A stretch of DNA of 64,000 bases from Tenodera sinensis (taxonomy: Eukaryota; Arthropoda; Insecta; Mantodea; Mantidae), in assembly GCA_030765045.1 (NCBI GenBank), contig CM060969.1, forward strand, positions 49,054,716 through 49,118,715, in the 5' to 3' direction. The notes below the pieces were generated by a model. That model was not told the origin of the DNA. It saw only the letters and a list, made by a program, of their open reading frames with translations, and did no database searches. This document shows positions 45,336 through 55,563 of this stretch, piece by piece (position 1 is the stretch's first letter; each line of letters begins with the position of its first letter). Both the position numbers and the translations under genes were made by a program.

Positions 45336-46500
45336 TAAAGCTTCAAAGTATCCCTTAGCAGTAAAAAAGAACAGAAATACTCCATGTAGGATAAGGAGAA
45401 ATATTAAAAGAGTAATAGAATATAAAAAAAGAAAAGATAATTTAAGTGATAAAAATTGTAAAGTAGAAGAAGAGATAGAAATAGAAAAAAGTGTACTAAA
45501 TAAGAATGTTAGGGAGAATTATAAAGAGGAAGAATTGAGAAATATAATATGTGTCGAGGCTATAGTACATAATGAACCAAAACAAAGTAGGTTAAATAAT
45601 ATAGATAATAAAGAAAAGATAAATCAAAGGATTCCGAAATTTATAAATTTTGAGAAAAAAGAAGTTCTAATACATCAAGATGTAATAGAATATGATAATA
45701 TATGTATAGAGCATGAGGAAAAAGAGAATGTAAATTTAGTAGTTGAACAAGGAAGTGAGAAAAGTAAGGAAAAGAAAAGTGAAAATGAAAATGTTAAGGA
45801 AATTTATCAAAATTTTGAGCTAATGTTAAAATTAAGTAGACTTGAAGAACCTAAAACATTGATGGCAGCCTTAAGACTTGTTGTGCGAAAATTATATGAA
45901 AATGGAGATAAAATTACTTTTACGATCCCAAATGCCATAGATAAAATGGAATTAAGAACAAAAAATTTACCAACCAATGCAGAGGATCTAAAAGATTTAT
46001 TAGAGAAAGCTTTTGAAAGAAGAGGAGAAATTTTGGACTTGGAAGAACTGTATAATGATTTCGTATTATGCTATGGAAGGGTGGTATTTGATTCGTCAGC
46101 AAATTGGCCTTATTGCTACGTGCAGACCAGACATCCGGGGACAATTAGAAAAATGAAACAAGTAAAAGAAAAGCCAAAGGAAATTATAATTATTAATAAA
46201 CAGACTGATACAGTATTTAAACCAAAACCAATATCCTGTAAAATAAATACTAAAAAAATTCCGAGCAGAATTAATAAATCAGATAATGTGATAGGATCTT
46301 GTATATCGGCCATTAATACAAGTAATAAGATAAACTTAAATCAGAAGAATAAAGTAACTCAAGTGAGGAAACCCATAACAAAACGAAAATTTTTTAACCA
46401 TAATATGGCAAAGGAAGTGGATGAAAATAGACAAAATTTTGCTAAATTAAGAACAAATGTTTTTAGCGGACTAAGTTTTAAAAATTTATCATGGAAATAA
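45328..46500 (+). CDS. R1-like LINE ORF2: unrecognised protein
   Basis: ATG at 45328 lies inside the ORF1 end (shared ATGGATAA). The product is 390 aa. Residues 1-160 are very rich in Lys, Glu, Asn and Ile. Residues 165-275 look more ordered: NFELMLKLSRLEEPKTLMAA, VVRKLYENGDKITFTIP, LEKAFERRGEILDLEELYND, FVLCYGRVVFD. They end in a Trp/Tyr/Cys-containing patch (NWPYCYVQTRHPGT). The rest is basic. I see no zinc finger, nuclease or polymerase motif, and I do not recognise the family. An open frame this long between Gag-like and RT ORFs, with tight overlaps on both sides, suggests a real protein. A role in the RNP or in localisation is only a guess. Confidence 0.82.
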   Translation: MDNKASKYPLAVKKNRNTPCRIRRNIKRVIEYKKRKDNLSDKNCKVEEEIEIEKSVLNKNVRENYKEEELRNIICVEAIVHNEPKQSRLNNIDNKEKINQRIPKFINFEKKEVLIHQDVIEYDNICIEHEEKENVNLVVEQGSEKSKEKKSENENVKEIYQNFELMLKLSRLEEPKTLMAALRLVVRKLYENGDKITFTIPNAIDKMELRTKNLPTNAEDLKDLLEKAFERRGEILDLEELYNDFVLCYGRVVFDSSANWPYCYVQTRHPGTIRKMKQVKEKPKEIIIINKQTDTVFKPKPISCKINTKKIPSRINKSDNVIGSCISAINTSNKINLNQKNKVTQVRKPITKRKFFNHNMAKEVDENRQNFAKLRTNVFSGLSFKNLSWK

Positions 46501-49500
46501 ATTTGAGAATAGCTCAGATAAATGGGCAAAGAAGCAAATTAGTTATGGGGGAAATTAGAAAATTAATAGAAGAATTAAAATTGGATATAATCTGCATTCA
46601 GGAACCGTATGTTGTACATTCTAATATTCCTTTTATGCCCTTGAGATCAAGACAAATATTATCTTCGAAAAATGCAATGGCAGCAATAGTAATTATTAAT
46701 GAAAGTTTGGAAATAGTAAATATAGCACAGTTTTTGGATACGCATGTAAATTGTATTGAAATTATAAGCAGGCAAGGTAGTTTTATATTAGCAAACTATT
46801 ATTTTCAATATAGTTGGGACATTGAACCTTTTTTAAATAAATTGCAAAATATTCAAAATAAATTTAGAGATAAAGAAATTATACATGTTTGCGATTGCAA
46901 TGCAAAGTCTACATGGTGGTATAGTAAAAATCCCGACGAAAGAGGAGAGAAATTCGAAGAAATTATTTCGGAATTGAATTTATATGTAATGAATAAATCT
47001 GGAAATCCTCCAACATTTCAAAATAGAGCAGGGGCGGAGGAAAATATAGATATTACTTTAGCTTTTAGCAATGCGGAGAAAAAAATCATTAATTGGAGGG
47101 TCACACAAGGTCAAACAACAAGTGATCATAATTTGATTTATTTTGACTTTCTGCTGGAGAAGAAGATACTTCAAGAAGATGTAGAAATAAGATATAATTT
47201 TAAAAGGGCAAATTGGGAACAAATGAGGCAAGAATTTAAAAAATTAGAATTACAATATACGGGATTATCAGTTGATTTTGATGCAAGAAACCTAACAGAA
47301 GCTATTAATCTAGCGGTATCAAGATCTGTTCCGAAATTAAAGATTTTTAATACTAAAGAGAAAATCTGGACAAATAAGTTACAGAAGCAAAGGTCAATAA
47401 CCAGGAAATTGAGAAGAATTTATCAAAAATCGAACATATATATGGAAAGAGAAGAAAATTTGAGGAAATATAGGGAAGCCAAAAATAAATATAAATTATT
47501 ATTAGAAGATACAAGAAAACAATACTGGGAGAAATTTGTTGAGCAAAACTTAAAAACGGATATCTGGGGACAACCATATAAAATCATCATGGATAAAATC
47601 AAGAAACCGGAAATATTAACAACTTTAGATAAAGGAAATGGACAAATGACAGAAAGTGGGGAAGAATCGGTAAAATTATTGTTACATACGTTACTGCCAG
47701 ATGATAATCAGGAAGAGGATAATGATATTCATGTGGCAAGAAGAAATCAGATGAATTCGCGGTATAAAGGAAGTGTTGTTTATCCATTTGATTTGATGGA
47801 AATAAAATTAATTCTTGAAAAATTGAAAAAGAAAAAGGCACCTGGTCCAGATGGTATTATAAATGAAGTCTTATATAATCTACGGGAAGAAATAATTTTA
47901 TTTTTGTATTTTTTATTTAATGACTGTTTAGTAAGAGGAAGATTTCCAAATATTTGGAAGGAAGCCAAAGTTGTGATCTTAAGTAAAGGAGCAGATAAAG
48001 ATAGAACACAACCAAAATCTTTTAGACCAGTATGCTTGTTAAATTCTTTAGGCAAAATATTTGAACAATTAATTTATAAAAGGATGATGGAATTTAGAAT
48101 AATGATAGGGATGAATATGAAACAATTTGGATTCAGGAAAGGATATTCAACTGAGGATGCTATTTTAAAAGTACAAGATATTGTGTTAAAAAGCTCAAAA
48201 AATTATGTAATTGGAATATCTGTGGATATATCTGGTGCTTTTGATAATTTATGGTGGCCGTATTTTTTTGGCATCTTAAGAGAGAAGGAATATCCAGGTA
48301 CCATATATAATTTATTAAAAGATTATTGTCTAAATAGAGAAGCATACATTGGAGGCTCAAATTACGACATTAGGAAGCAAATTACTAAAGGCTGTCCTCA
48401 GGGTTCTATTTTGGGGCCCCTTTTTTGGGATATTTTGTCAGAAAGTCTCTTGGAACAATTGGAAAATGATGGAAATGTTTTAGATATAATTGCGTATGCT
48501 GATGATATTGTGATAATGGTGGATGGGCAAAGCAGAAGGGAATTGGAAATTAAAGCGAAGGAAGTTACTGCAAAATTATCAAATTGGTGTGAAATAACCA
48601 AATTAAAAATTGCACCAAATAAATCAAATTATTTGCTCTTAAAAGGAAACTTAAAAAGGGATCCAACAATAAAAATTAATAATCAAAATATTCGAAGAGT
48701 AAAAGAAGTAAGATATTTGGGGATAATGTTGGATGAAAAATTTAATTTCAGAAAACATACAGATTATATTAGGCAGAAATCTGAGAAAATAATGTTAAAA
48801 TTGGCAAGAATTACAAAATTAAATTTTGTACTTCCCTTACAGACCATACAAATTTATCACAATACAATCTTTGCCTCAATTATTACTTATGCTGCAGCAG
48901 TTTGGGCGGAAAGAATGGATAATGTGCAAATTAAAATGCTGCTAAGAAGAACCCAAAGAAAGATCTTATTAAGGCTAACAGGAGCAGTAAATACAACACC
49001 CACAATGGCACTGTTAGTCTCTACAGCAATATGGCCCATTGATCTATTGGTAAAATTAAAGGGAGCAAAATTCTGGCTAAAGAAAGGAAATTTAGAAAAA
49101 GTTTATAAAATTAGTGGTGTAAGAACAGATAAAATTTGGGAAGTAAAAAATGCTTTGAAAAATAAATGGCAAAATGAATGGTCGGAATGTGCTGTAGGTA
49201 GAAGAGTTTATGGATTTTTCCAGAATATTAGAGAAAGATTAAAATTAAATTTCATTCAACCAACAAAAGGATTCATTCATTATATAACTGGACATGGACC
49301 ATATAAAACATATTGGAAAAAAATAAAAAAAACGAATTCTGATATATGTAATATCTGTCAAGTACAAGATAACCCGGAGCATGCGATCTTTGAATGCGAA
49401 AGGTATGAAACTATGAATGTAGAAGAAAGGCATCAATTAGGAGGATATTATATAAATGATATAATTAGAAATCCAAATTTAATTGAAAAACTACAGTTTT

Positions 49501-49676
49501 TAACCAATTATGTTAGTAAAAAAGCTTGGGAAACTGAAAACATCGAGGTAGAATGGATTGAAAATGAACAAATTGAAATAGATGAGATAAGAAGATCTTC
49601 TAGATTACGAGACAGGCAGAGAAGAGGAAACGTAGCACTGTTGCAGGAGGAGGAGTCCAGCCAGGGGAAGATGTAA
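46491..49676 (+). CDS. R1-like LINE ORF3: APE endonuclease - reverse transcriptase
   Basis: ATG 46491 lies within the ORF2 end (shared ATGGAAATAA). The product is 1061 aa. The endonuclease (residues 1-220) has IICIQEPYV, HVCDCNAKSTWW and TSDHNLIYFD. The reverse transcriptase (about 440-800) has KKKAPGPDGI, SFRPVCLLNSLGKIFEQLI, QFGFRKGYSTEDAI, ISVDISGAFDNLWW, TKGCPQGSILGP, and catalytic YADDIVIM near residue 668. The C-terminal zinc motif CNICQVQDNPEHAIFEC (about 950) is of the CX2CX7HX4C type found in R1-group RTs. There is no RNase H domain. All catalytic residues I can check are present, so the enzyme should be active for target-primed reverse transcription. Confidence 0.96.
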   Translation: MEINLRIAQINGQRSKLVMGEIRKLIEELKLDIICIQEPYVVHSNIPFMPLRSRQILSSKNAMAAIVIINESLEIVNIAQFLDTHVNCIEIISRQGSFILANYYFQYSWDIEPFLNKLQNIQNKFRDKEIIHVCDCNAKSTWWYSKNPDERGEKFEEIISELNLYVMNKSGNPPTFQNRAGAEENIDITLAFSNAEKKIINWRVTQGQTTSDHNLIYFDFLLEKKILQEDVEIRYNFKRANWEQMRQEFKKLELQYTGLSVDFDARNLTEAINLAVSRSVPKLKIFNTKEKIWTNKLQKQRSITRKLRRIYQKSNIYMEREENLRKYREAKNKYKLLLEDTRKQYWEKFVEQNLKTDIWGQPYKIIMDKIKKPEILTTLDKGNGQMTESGEESVKLLLHTLLPDDNQEEDNDIHVARRNQMNSRYKGSVVYPFDLMEIKLILEKLKKKKAPGPDGIINEVLYNLREEIILFLYFLFNDCLVRGRFPNIWKEAKVVILSKGADKDRTQPKSFRPVCLLNSLGKIFEQLIYKRMMEFRIMIGMNMKQFGFRKGYSTEDAILKVQDIVLKSSKNYVIGISVDISGAFDNLWWPYFFGILREKEYPGTIYNLLKDYCLNREAYIGGSNYDIRKQITKGCPQGSILGPLFWDILSESLLEQLENDGNVLDIIAYADDIVIMVDGQSRRELEIKAKEVTAKLSNWCEITKLKIAPNKSNYLLLKGNLKRDPTIKINNQNIRRVKEVRYLGIMLDEKFNFRKHTDYIRQKSEKIMLKLARITKLNFVLPLQTIQIYHNTIFASIITYAAAVWAERMDNVQIKMLLRRTQRKILLRLTGAVNTTPTMALLVSTAIWPIDLLVKLKGAKFWLKKGNLEKVYKISGVRTDKIWEVKNALKNKWQNEWSECAVGRRVYGFFQNIRERLKLNFIQPTKGFIHYITGHGPYKTYWKKIKKTNSDICNICQVQDNPEHAIFECERYETMNVEERHQLGGYYINDIIRNPNLIEKLQFLTNYVSKKAWETENIEVEWIENEQIEIDEIRRSSRLRDRQRRGNVALLQEEESSQGKM

Positions 49677-50032
49677 ATGAACTTATTTATACAAATGTAA
49701 ATAAATTTTTAATATATAGTGCTGGTTACCAGTATTGGTATTTTGTTTTTTTAACCAGTTGTCCAGTCGCTGGAAACCAGTGGCATAGAGTTATAAGATA
49801 GCTGGAAGTTTTTAGGTTTATTTAAATTAATGTTTTCTTTTTTAGAATAGTGTAGATGTCTTAGTTATTTTCTTGTTAGTAGAATTAGATTTGCTGGAAA
49901 CCAGTAACTTTAGGAAATTTTATGTTTTTGTTGTAGTTTTCTTTTGTTTTGTAGTTAGAAATTCTGAAACATATATTATAATGATGATTGTATATTAATA
50001 ATTTTGGTTAAATAAATAGAAAATTTGAATAA

Positions 50033-50112
50033 ATGCCCCGGTATAGTTGTCAAGGTGCCGGGGTATAATATTCAGATTTTATTTTATTTTATTTTATTTT
50101 ATTTATTTTTTT
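50033..50112 (+). promoter_or_regulatory. 3' hairpin and (ATTTT)n tail of the R1-like LINE
   Basis: ATGCCCCGG (50033-50041) pairs with CCGGGGTAT (50058-50066), with one G-U, around a 16-nt loop. It is the only strong GC stem in an AT-rich 3' UTR. It is followed after a few bases by the pentamer repeat ATTTT (about 50077-50112). Hairpins near the 3' end are recognised by the RT in several LINEs, so this is the likely template signal. Confidence 0.7.
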
Positions 50113-50780
50113 TATCTCCTTACTGGACAGTTGTGAGGCGGTGGCTGCGGCGTAGGTCGATGTCGTCCCTGGTGTTGTTGCTGCTGGTGTCTGTGGTTGA
50201 TGCGGCGGCGGTGGTGGTCCTGGCTGTGGTGGTGTGGCGTTGAGTGCGTGCGGCCTCGGGTATGAAGGGCAGCAAGCCTGCCCGGTGTAGTGGTCCCTCC
50301 TACCGCAGTACCTCATTCGACGTGTGAGGTCATGCTGCTGGCAGGAGGACGTCAGGGCTGCTGCACCGCAGTAGTGGCATTTGGGTAGTGCCACGCAGGT
50401 GGTCTCGTCGTGCCCGTAGATGCAGCATCGACGGCAAGGCCGGTGCCATTCAGTCCGGCTACATTCGATGCGAATGTGCCGGCCGAAGAGGGTGAGTCCT
50501 GCGGTGATGGTGGCGGTGTAGTGCTCCCTGTCGCGGAAGACAAGGCACACGAGGGGAGTAATGCCACTGCTTCCCCTGATGCGGCTGGCGGAGACGAGTG
50601 AGCACCATCTTCGTTGGCCTTCCTGCAGCAGTATCTGCGGGTGCAGGTGTCGGTGCACTCCAACGGCTACGGCGCCGAAGCGACCTTACCGAGAGGGTGC
50701 TGCAGGAGACTCGGCGGTGGCGGCGGGAGAGGCTCCTAGATCTGCCCCTGCCGAGAGCGGCCGGCCGACCACAGAACACC
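50113..50780 (-). mobile_element. Half-LINE copy B, 5' part (ORF1 with zinc knuckles)
   Basis: The minus-strand frame from about 50658 gives TPLVCLVFRDREHYTATITA, then IRIECSRTEWHRPCRRCC. Zinc knuckles follow: CRRCCIYGHDETTC (CX2CX4HX4C), a second around CHYCGAAALTSSC, and CGRRDHYTGQAC. A Pro-rich linker ends at SSKEI, where the R1-like LINE is inserted; the frame resumes at 43639. Upstream of 50658 the N-terminus is spread over other frames. It is homologous to copy A. Confidence 0.75.
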
Positions 50781-50935
50781 TAGTAGTAAGAACGGAAACT
50801 ACGTGTTAAATCTTTGTCAACAAAACAGCGCTCCAAGTGCGGCGAGCTGGAACTAAAGTATGAAAAATCGCGCTCCCGAATACTCACGTTGCCGGTGCCG
50901 GTAGCTCAGTAGCGTTCTGTGCTCAGTATTTTTCA

Positions 50936-51210
50936 TACCTGCCTACATGTCAGTCGTCTCAGCTGATTGTGTGTCCCTGCCACGTTGCTACCGCTGACGC
51001 GTGAAGTTTAACACATGAGCCTCTATAGTGGTGATTACAGTTTTTAAGGGTGCTGCATATTAAAGCTCACGCAAGTTAACTTTTATGTGCTTTAATAAAT
51101 TCGGCACTGTTAAAAACTGTAATCACAACTATGGAGGCTCACATATTAAACTTTATGCGTCAGGGGTAGAAATATGGCATTAGGACACACAATCAGCTGA
51201 AATTGACAGG
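50936..51210. repeat. Fold-back (palindromic) element
   Basis: Arms of about 90-100 bp are inverted copies. The left arm contains CAGCTGATTGTGTGTCC and ATTACAGTTTTTAA, and the right arm contains their complements (TTAAAAACTGTAAT, GGACACACAATCAGCTG). The spacer is about 55 bp. It has no ORF and is probably a MITE. The target duplication is not resolved. Confidence 0.75.
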
Positions 51211-51559
51211 TAAAGCAAGTATAATAAGTATTTTTTTATAATTTGTTATAATTATTACAAATTATAATTATATATATTGTAATTATTAATAATTTATTTT
51301 ATAATTCCTTTTTATTGAAATTGCCCAAACCTATACCTCAATAGCTTTTATAACATTGGGTTCTGAAATGGCTCCAGGTTCATGTGAGTAGTTCTCTTAA
51401 TAGATAGATCAAAGATTTTTATGCCATTGTGCATAATTTTATCTCCAATTCTGAGGCTTGCAGGAATTATTCATTTTCTAGTTTAATGAACTCCTCAAAG
51501 TTCTGTAAACATGCAACAATGTGATACTAGGATATGGCATTGGACAGGAAAATTGGAAC

Positions 51560-52300
51560 AACACTATTTTCACAGTTATTATTTGCTTTTATTGTTATCT
51601 TTTAATAGAATAACATGAGAAATTCAAAGTATATCAAAGAAACTTTAACACAATATTATGTACAAAACAGCAGCTATTGCTCAAGCATGTTAAATGATTT
51701 ACATAACATGAATAACAACTTTCAATTGATTACAAAGAAACTTAACACATTCTGTATAACATTGAGTATTGATTAAGCCCTCATAGTGATGCAAACAAAT
51801 TATTTTCACAGTTGTTACTACCTACTTTTATTATCTTTTAATAGAATAACATGAGAAATTCAAAGTATAACAAAGAAACTTTCAACACAATAAGACTTTT
51901 AACACAATATTATGTACAAAACAAATTATTTTCACAGTTGTTACTACCTACTTTTATTATCTTTTAATAGAATAACATGAGAAATTCAAAGTATAACAAA
52001 GAAACTTTTAACACAATATTATGTACAATATAGCAGCTTGCTCAAGCATGTTAAATTATTTACATAACATGAATAACAACTTTCAATTGATTACAAAGAA
52101 ACTTAACACATTCTGTATAACATTGAGTATTGACTAAGCCCTTACAGTGATGCAAATAACAATAACCTGTTTCTGTAAATCACACAGACACTCTGGCATA
52201 ACATTCTGTATAACACCATAACTATTTATTACAAGGAAACTTCAGCATAACATTGACTATTGCTTAACCCATTCACATAATTTAACAACCAGGGACATGC
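51560..52300. repeat. Imperfect tandem repeat block
   Basis: The phrase TTTTAATAGAATAACATGAG with its surroundings recurs near 51600, 51837 and 51963. TTACATAACATGAATAACAA plus following sequence recurs near 51700 and 52060. Unit lengths vary from about 120 to 360 bp. Related sequence resumes after the Harbinger insertion at 53664. Between 51211 and 51559 only AT-rich sequence is seen. Confidence 0.7.
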
Positions 52301-52507
52301 ATCTTTTTGGCATATGGAATTGTACGACGAGCTCAGCTCGCTATTCTGCATTGCTCCATAAAATTACCAACACAAAATAGTTCATACCTGATTTAAAATG
52401 ATATTTGAAGCATTATGCCATTATAGCCCTCACAGCTAGGGAATTTAAATCTGTTTTCTTGGTTAGTTGCCAAGGCATCCAAACATGTGATTAGGTTGAT
52501 CCTTATA

Positions 52508-53663
52508 GGGCCTGTATTACGATCTGTGGTTAAGGTTTCGGTTAACAGTTAACTTGAAGTTACACCCAGATGTCAGTATTACGACCTTCGGTTAAGGGCT
52601 AACTGAGAGTTATTTCTGGAGGTACACTAACCGCAACCTCAAGTAGGGGTTAGTGCGTTAACTTGGAGTTTACTCGTGTTTCACACACAAAAATGGCGTA
52701 CTTCCTATCACAATTGTTATGTCCACAGCGACTCTGAAGTTGAAATGCTGGCTCATTATTTATGTAATACAAGAGCAAAGAGATTCAGAATGCGCCCAAG
52801 ATAATTTCGAGGAGTGAACGTGGAAGAGTTCCAACAAATATACAGGCTATCAAAAGCTACGACATAAGGAAATAAGGCATCGAATAGAATTTACGACAGA
52901 ATGGCAGTATTCAGCACGTATATAACATTATACCAGCATATTTGTATATTCCTGACATTCTTAAAATGAAATAAATTAAACTAACATAAATTGGAGGTAT
53001 TTCTTGATGGGCATTAGGTTAGGGAAATATAATTCTAGAGCCCAGTAAGTGTAGTGGATTGACACAAACAATACGATGTTTTGTGCGATTTTCATTACAT
53101 TGGCACCACGTTTTAACTAACGCAAATGTAATAAACGGAGCATGGCAAATTACACATTTTGCGAACAGAAAATACACGGAAAACTATACAATATGTAGGT
53201 ACACAAGTTCAAAAACACGCGGAATAAGATCACTATCTTTAACTAACGTTGCATGTTTATTCATTGTGGGCAGAACGATTACATTTTAAATAGTAAACGT
53301 TGCATTTTATTCATTGTGGACACAACGATTTTGCGCTTCTTCAAAGTACTTCAAGGCTCTGAATGAATAGTGAATAAAACAGAAGCTATTTTTAGGTTAT
53401 TCAATGTATACAAATCTTCCAACCATGACACATCTGTGATGTGGTTAACCTAAATGATTGCTTTACCCACAAGATAGCGTTGCAAACACAGCAAAAGCCT
53501 AGTGAAAAATGTTACCAACTGCTCTCAGGGCATCATAATGTTCAGGATAACAAACCTACAGTCAAATTGAGTTTGTAATATGAGGCCCGAGCCTAACCAT
53601 CAGTTAGCGATAACTGAAAGGTAACAAACCGTGGCTAGTAACTGGAGATTGTAATACAGGCCC
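52508..53663 (+). mobile_element. PIF/Harbinger deletion derivative
   Basis: Terminal inverted repeats GGGCCTGTATTACGATCT (from 52508) and, inverted, GGGCCTGTATTACAATCT (ending 53663) are typical of Harbinger ends. The 3-bp flank ATA is duplicated (52505-52507 and 53664-53666). Inside, broken frames near 52800 read FRGVNVEEFQQIYRLSKATT, like the HARBI1 transposase N-terminus. The catalytic domain is missing. Confidence 0.82.
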
Positions 53664-53666
53664 ATA

Positions 53667-54435
53667 GTGATGCAAATAACAGTAACTTCTTACCGTAAAT
53701 TACAGAGAAACTTTAGCATTCTGTTTAATATCATAACTGTAGCTCAAGCATAAACAATGTTTAGACATTAATGAGGTTAGTTGTGTAAGGAAAACACAAG
53801 TACTACCCGGCATTTGCCTTTTCAGATTGAGGGAAAACCCTTTGGGGAAAAAACCTCAACCAGGTAATGAAATATTAAACCAAAATGATAGATAGAAATA
53901 CACTTGGTGATTATATGGTACACACTTCCCAATATGGGATATCTGGACAATAAATGATTGTCAACTTCACAGGTTTACATAAAAAGTAGTAACATTTCAA
54001 TGGAATTATACCATACTTCTAAACAGATTCACAGCTACAGTGACTCCAGAAAGTACTGGTCTAAGAACATTAATGATGAAAAATTAACTATGTGTTAAAT
54101 GGAACATAAGTATTGTTTCCATTATAGTGTAAGAAATGTTCATTCACAATAGCACTTCTAACATTGACCGACAAAGCCAAATGTACCATGTTTTAATGGG
54201 GTAATACAAAGCTAATTCACTTGCTTTTCTGCCCCCAAATAAGTATTGGTCTCGTTTAAAAACATGTGATGTATGATAGTGTGCACTACTCTCCAGGTGC
54301 ACAAGGATATGGAATAGCATGTTTGGTAGTATGCAGCAGGCAATGCTGTAGTTCGAAAAGAAGGAAGAGGTTTGTGTATACTAAGGCACATAGAAATGAC
54401 ACCTAGGAATTTTGGCAAAACGTTCCCACTGTTGA
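53667..54435. other. No gene recognised
   Basis: It begins with sequence continuing the tandem block left of the Harbinger element. The rest is AT-rich with no supported feature. Confidence 0.4.
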
Positions 54436-54439
54436 GTGT

Positions 54440-55000
54440 CAATTTTGCATTTTCAAATCAAAAGGGCGAGTGACAAGTGTGACGTAAGAAGAATACTGAG
54501 GTAGATGACAGCTACTGTAAAGCATGTGGACAGTTCTCTGATGGTATGGGTTGGGATGAATGGTAATGGTGTAAGAGATTTGTATTTTGTTGACAGCGCA
54601 ATGAGTCACAGAATCTATATTAACATTTTAAAGTCCCATCTTTTCCTCAAAGTGTGGAAAAATGAATCTTTGTGGAAATTACATTTTCAATAAGGACGAC
54701 TCCAAGCACACAGCCTCAAATACCATGCTGTGGTTGTGGTACAACACTCCATGTTGGGTATAGATGCCATCTCAATCTGTGTGTAAATCAAATGGAGAAT
54801 TTGTGTCAAAAACTGGAAGAAAATATGAGAAAACATGAAATATCCAAAAGGAATGACTTGAAAAGGGCCCTACTGACTGAACGGAATACATTTTCGACAG
54901 AAACAGAACTGCTAGTGAAATCAATGCCAAGGAGATTAGCCGAAGTTTTCAAGAGGGAAGGCGAGCCTACAAAGTATTGAAGTGAACAAAAATGCAAAAG
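54440..55000 (+). pseudogene. Tc1-like transposase relic (C-terminal half)
   Basis: Frames give SSLMVWVGMNGNGVRDLYFV, then YINILKSHLF. After a frame change the end reads NQMENLCQKLEENMRKHEIS, then LVKSMPRRLAEVFKREGEPT and the stop. These blocks are the MVWG...NPIENLW...SMPRR...GxPTKY pattern of Tc1 transposases. The DDE middle (FQQDND region) is destroyed by stops. Confidence 0.8.
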
Positions 55001-55024
55001 AACTTTTGTTTTGTTATAGACCAA

Positions 55025-55560
55025 TATTTCTCATACTTGGAAGCAAAACCTTTTCATTTCAGCTTAGTGTTTGTTTCGAACTGAAGAATGCTCATGTTTT
55101 GTATAGTTCATATTATGTATGTATATAAACATTCACAAAGTACAGTTGTCTGTGCTCATTGTTGTGTTTACTCCTTATTCTAGGACTTCAAACCTGAAAT
55201 TTATGATCAGACCAACATTTCTTTTTTGGAGTCACTGTACGAGTACTTAGAGCCACAAAATTAGTTCAATAGTCTTAACTGCTAGTCAATCAAACATAAA
55301 TATGATTTCAATACATATTACTACACACAAAACGTAGTTGGGGTTCATAAAAGTGTTAACTGCAGCATTTCAAGTAAACTATTTTATTATGTGTATCACT
55401 GTGTAATAGGCTTCTCAAATGATTAAGTATTTGAAATGCTGGAGAACAATATAAAAGTAATTGGCACATGCAGATATAAACAACAGTGAAATGCAGAGCA
55501 ACTTTGAGTCCTAATTTGCGTGCTTCACCAAAATGCCAATTACGAATGAGAAATTCAATG
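55025..55560. other. Intergenic; probable 3' UTR of the THAP transposase gene (minus)
   Basis: No plus-strand gene. On the minus strand this follows the THAP gene stop and contains AATAAAA near 55380-55388. No P-type terminal repeat was recognised. Confidence 0.4.
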
Positions 55561-55563
55561 GTA

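Larger units (their letters stand above)
43640..50112 (+). mobile_element. R1-like LINE with three overlapping ORFs, full length, intact
   Basis: The 6473-bp element is flanked by a perfect 14-bp duplication TATCTCCTTACTGG (43626-43639 and 50113-50126). It has a 379-bp 5' UTR, then ORF1 (44019-45335), ORF2 (45328-46500) and ORF3 (46491-49676). A 360-bp 3' UTR holds a strong hairpin (50033-50066), and an (ATTTT)n tail ends it. No frameshift or stop breaks any ORF. The RT sequence (KGCPQGSILGPLFWDIL) and the C-terminal CCHC resemble the R1/LOA group. R1-group elements normally have two ORFs. The A-rich, AT-biased coding differs sharply from the GC-rich half-LINE it entered. Confidence 0.93.
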
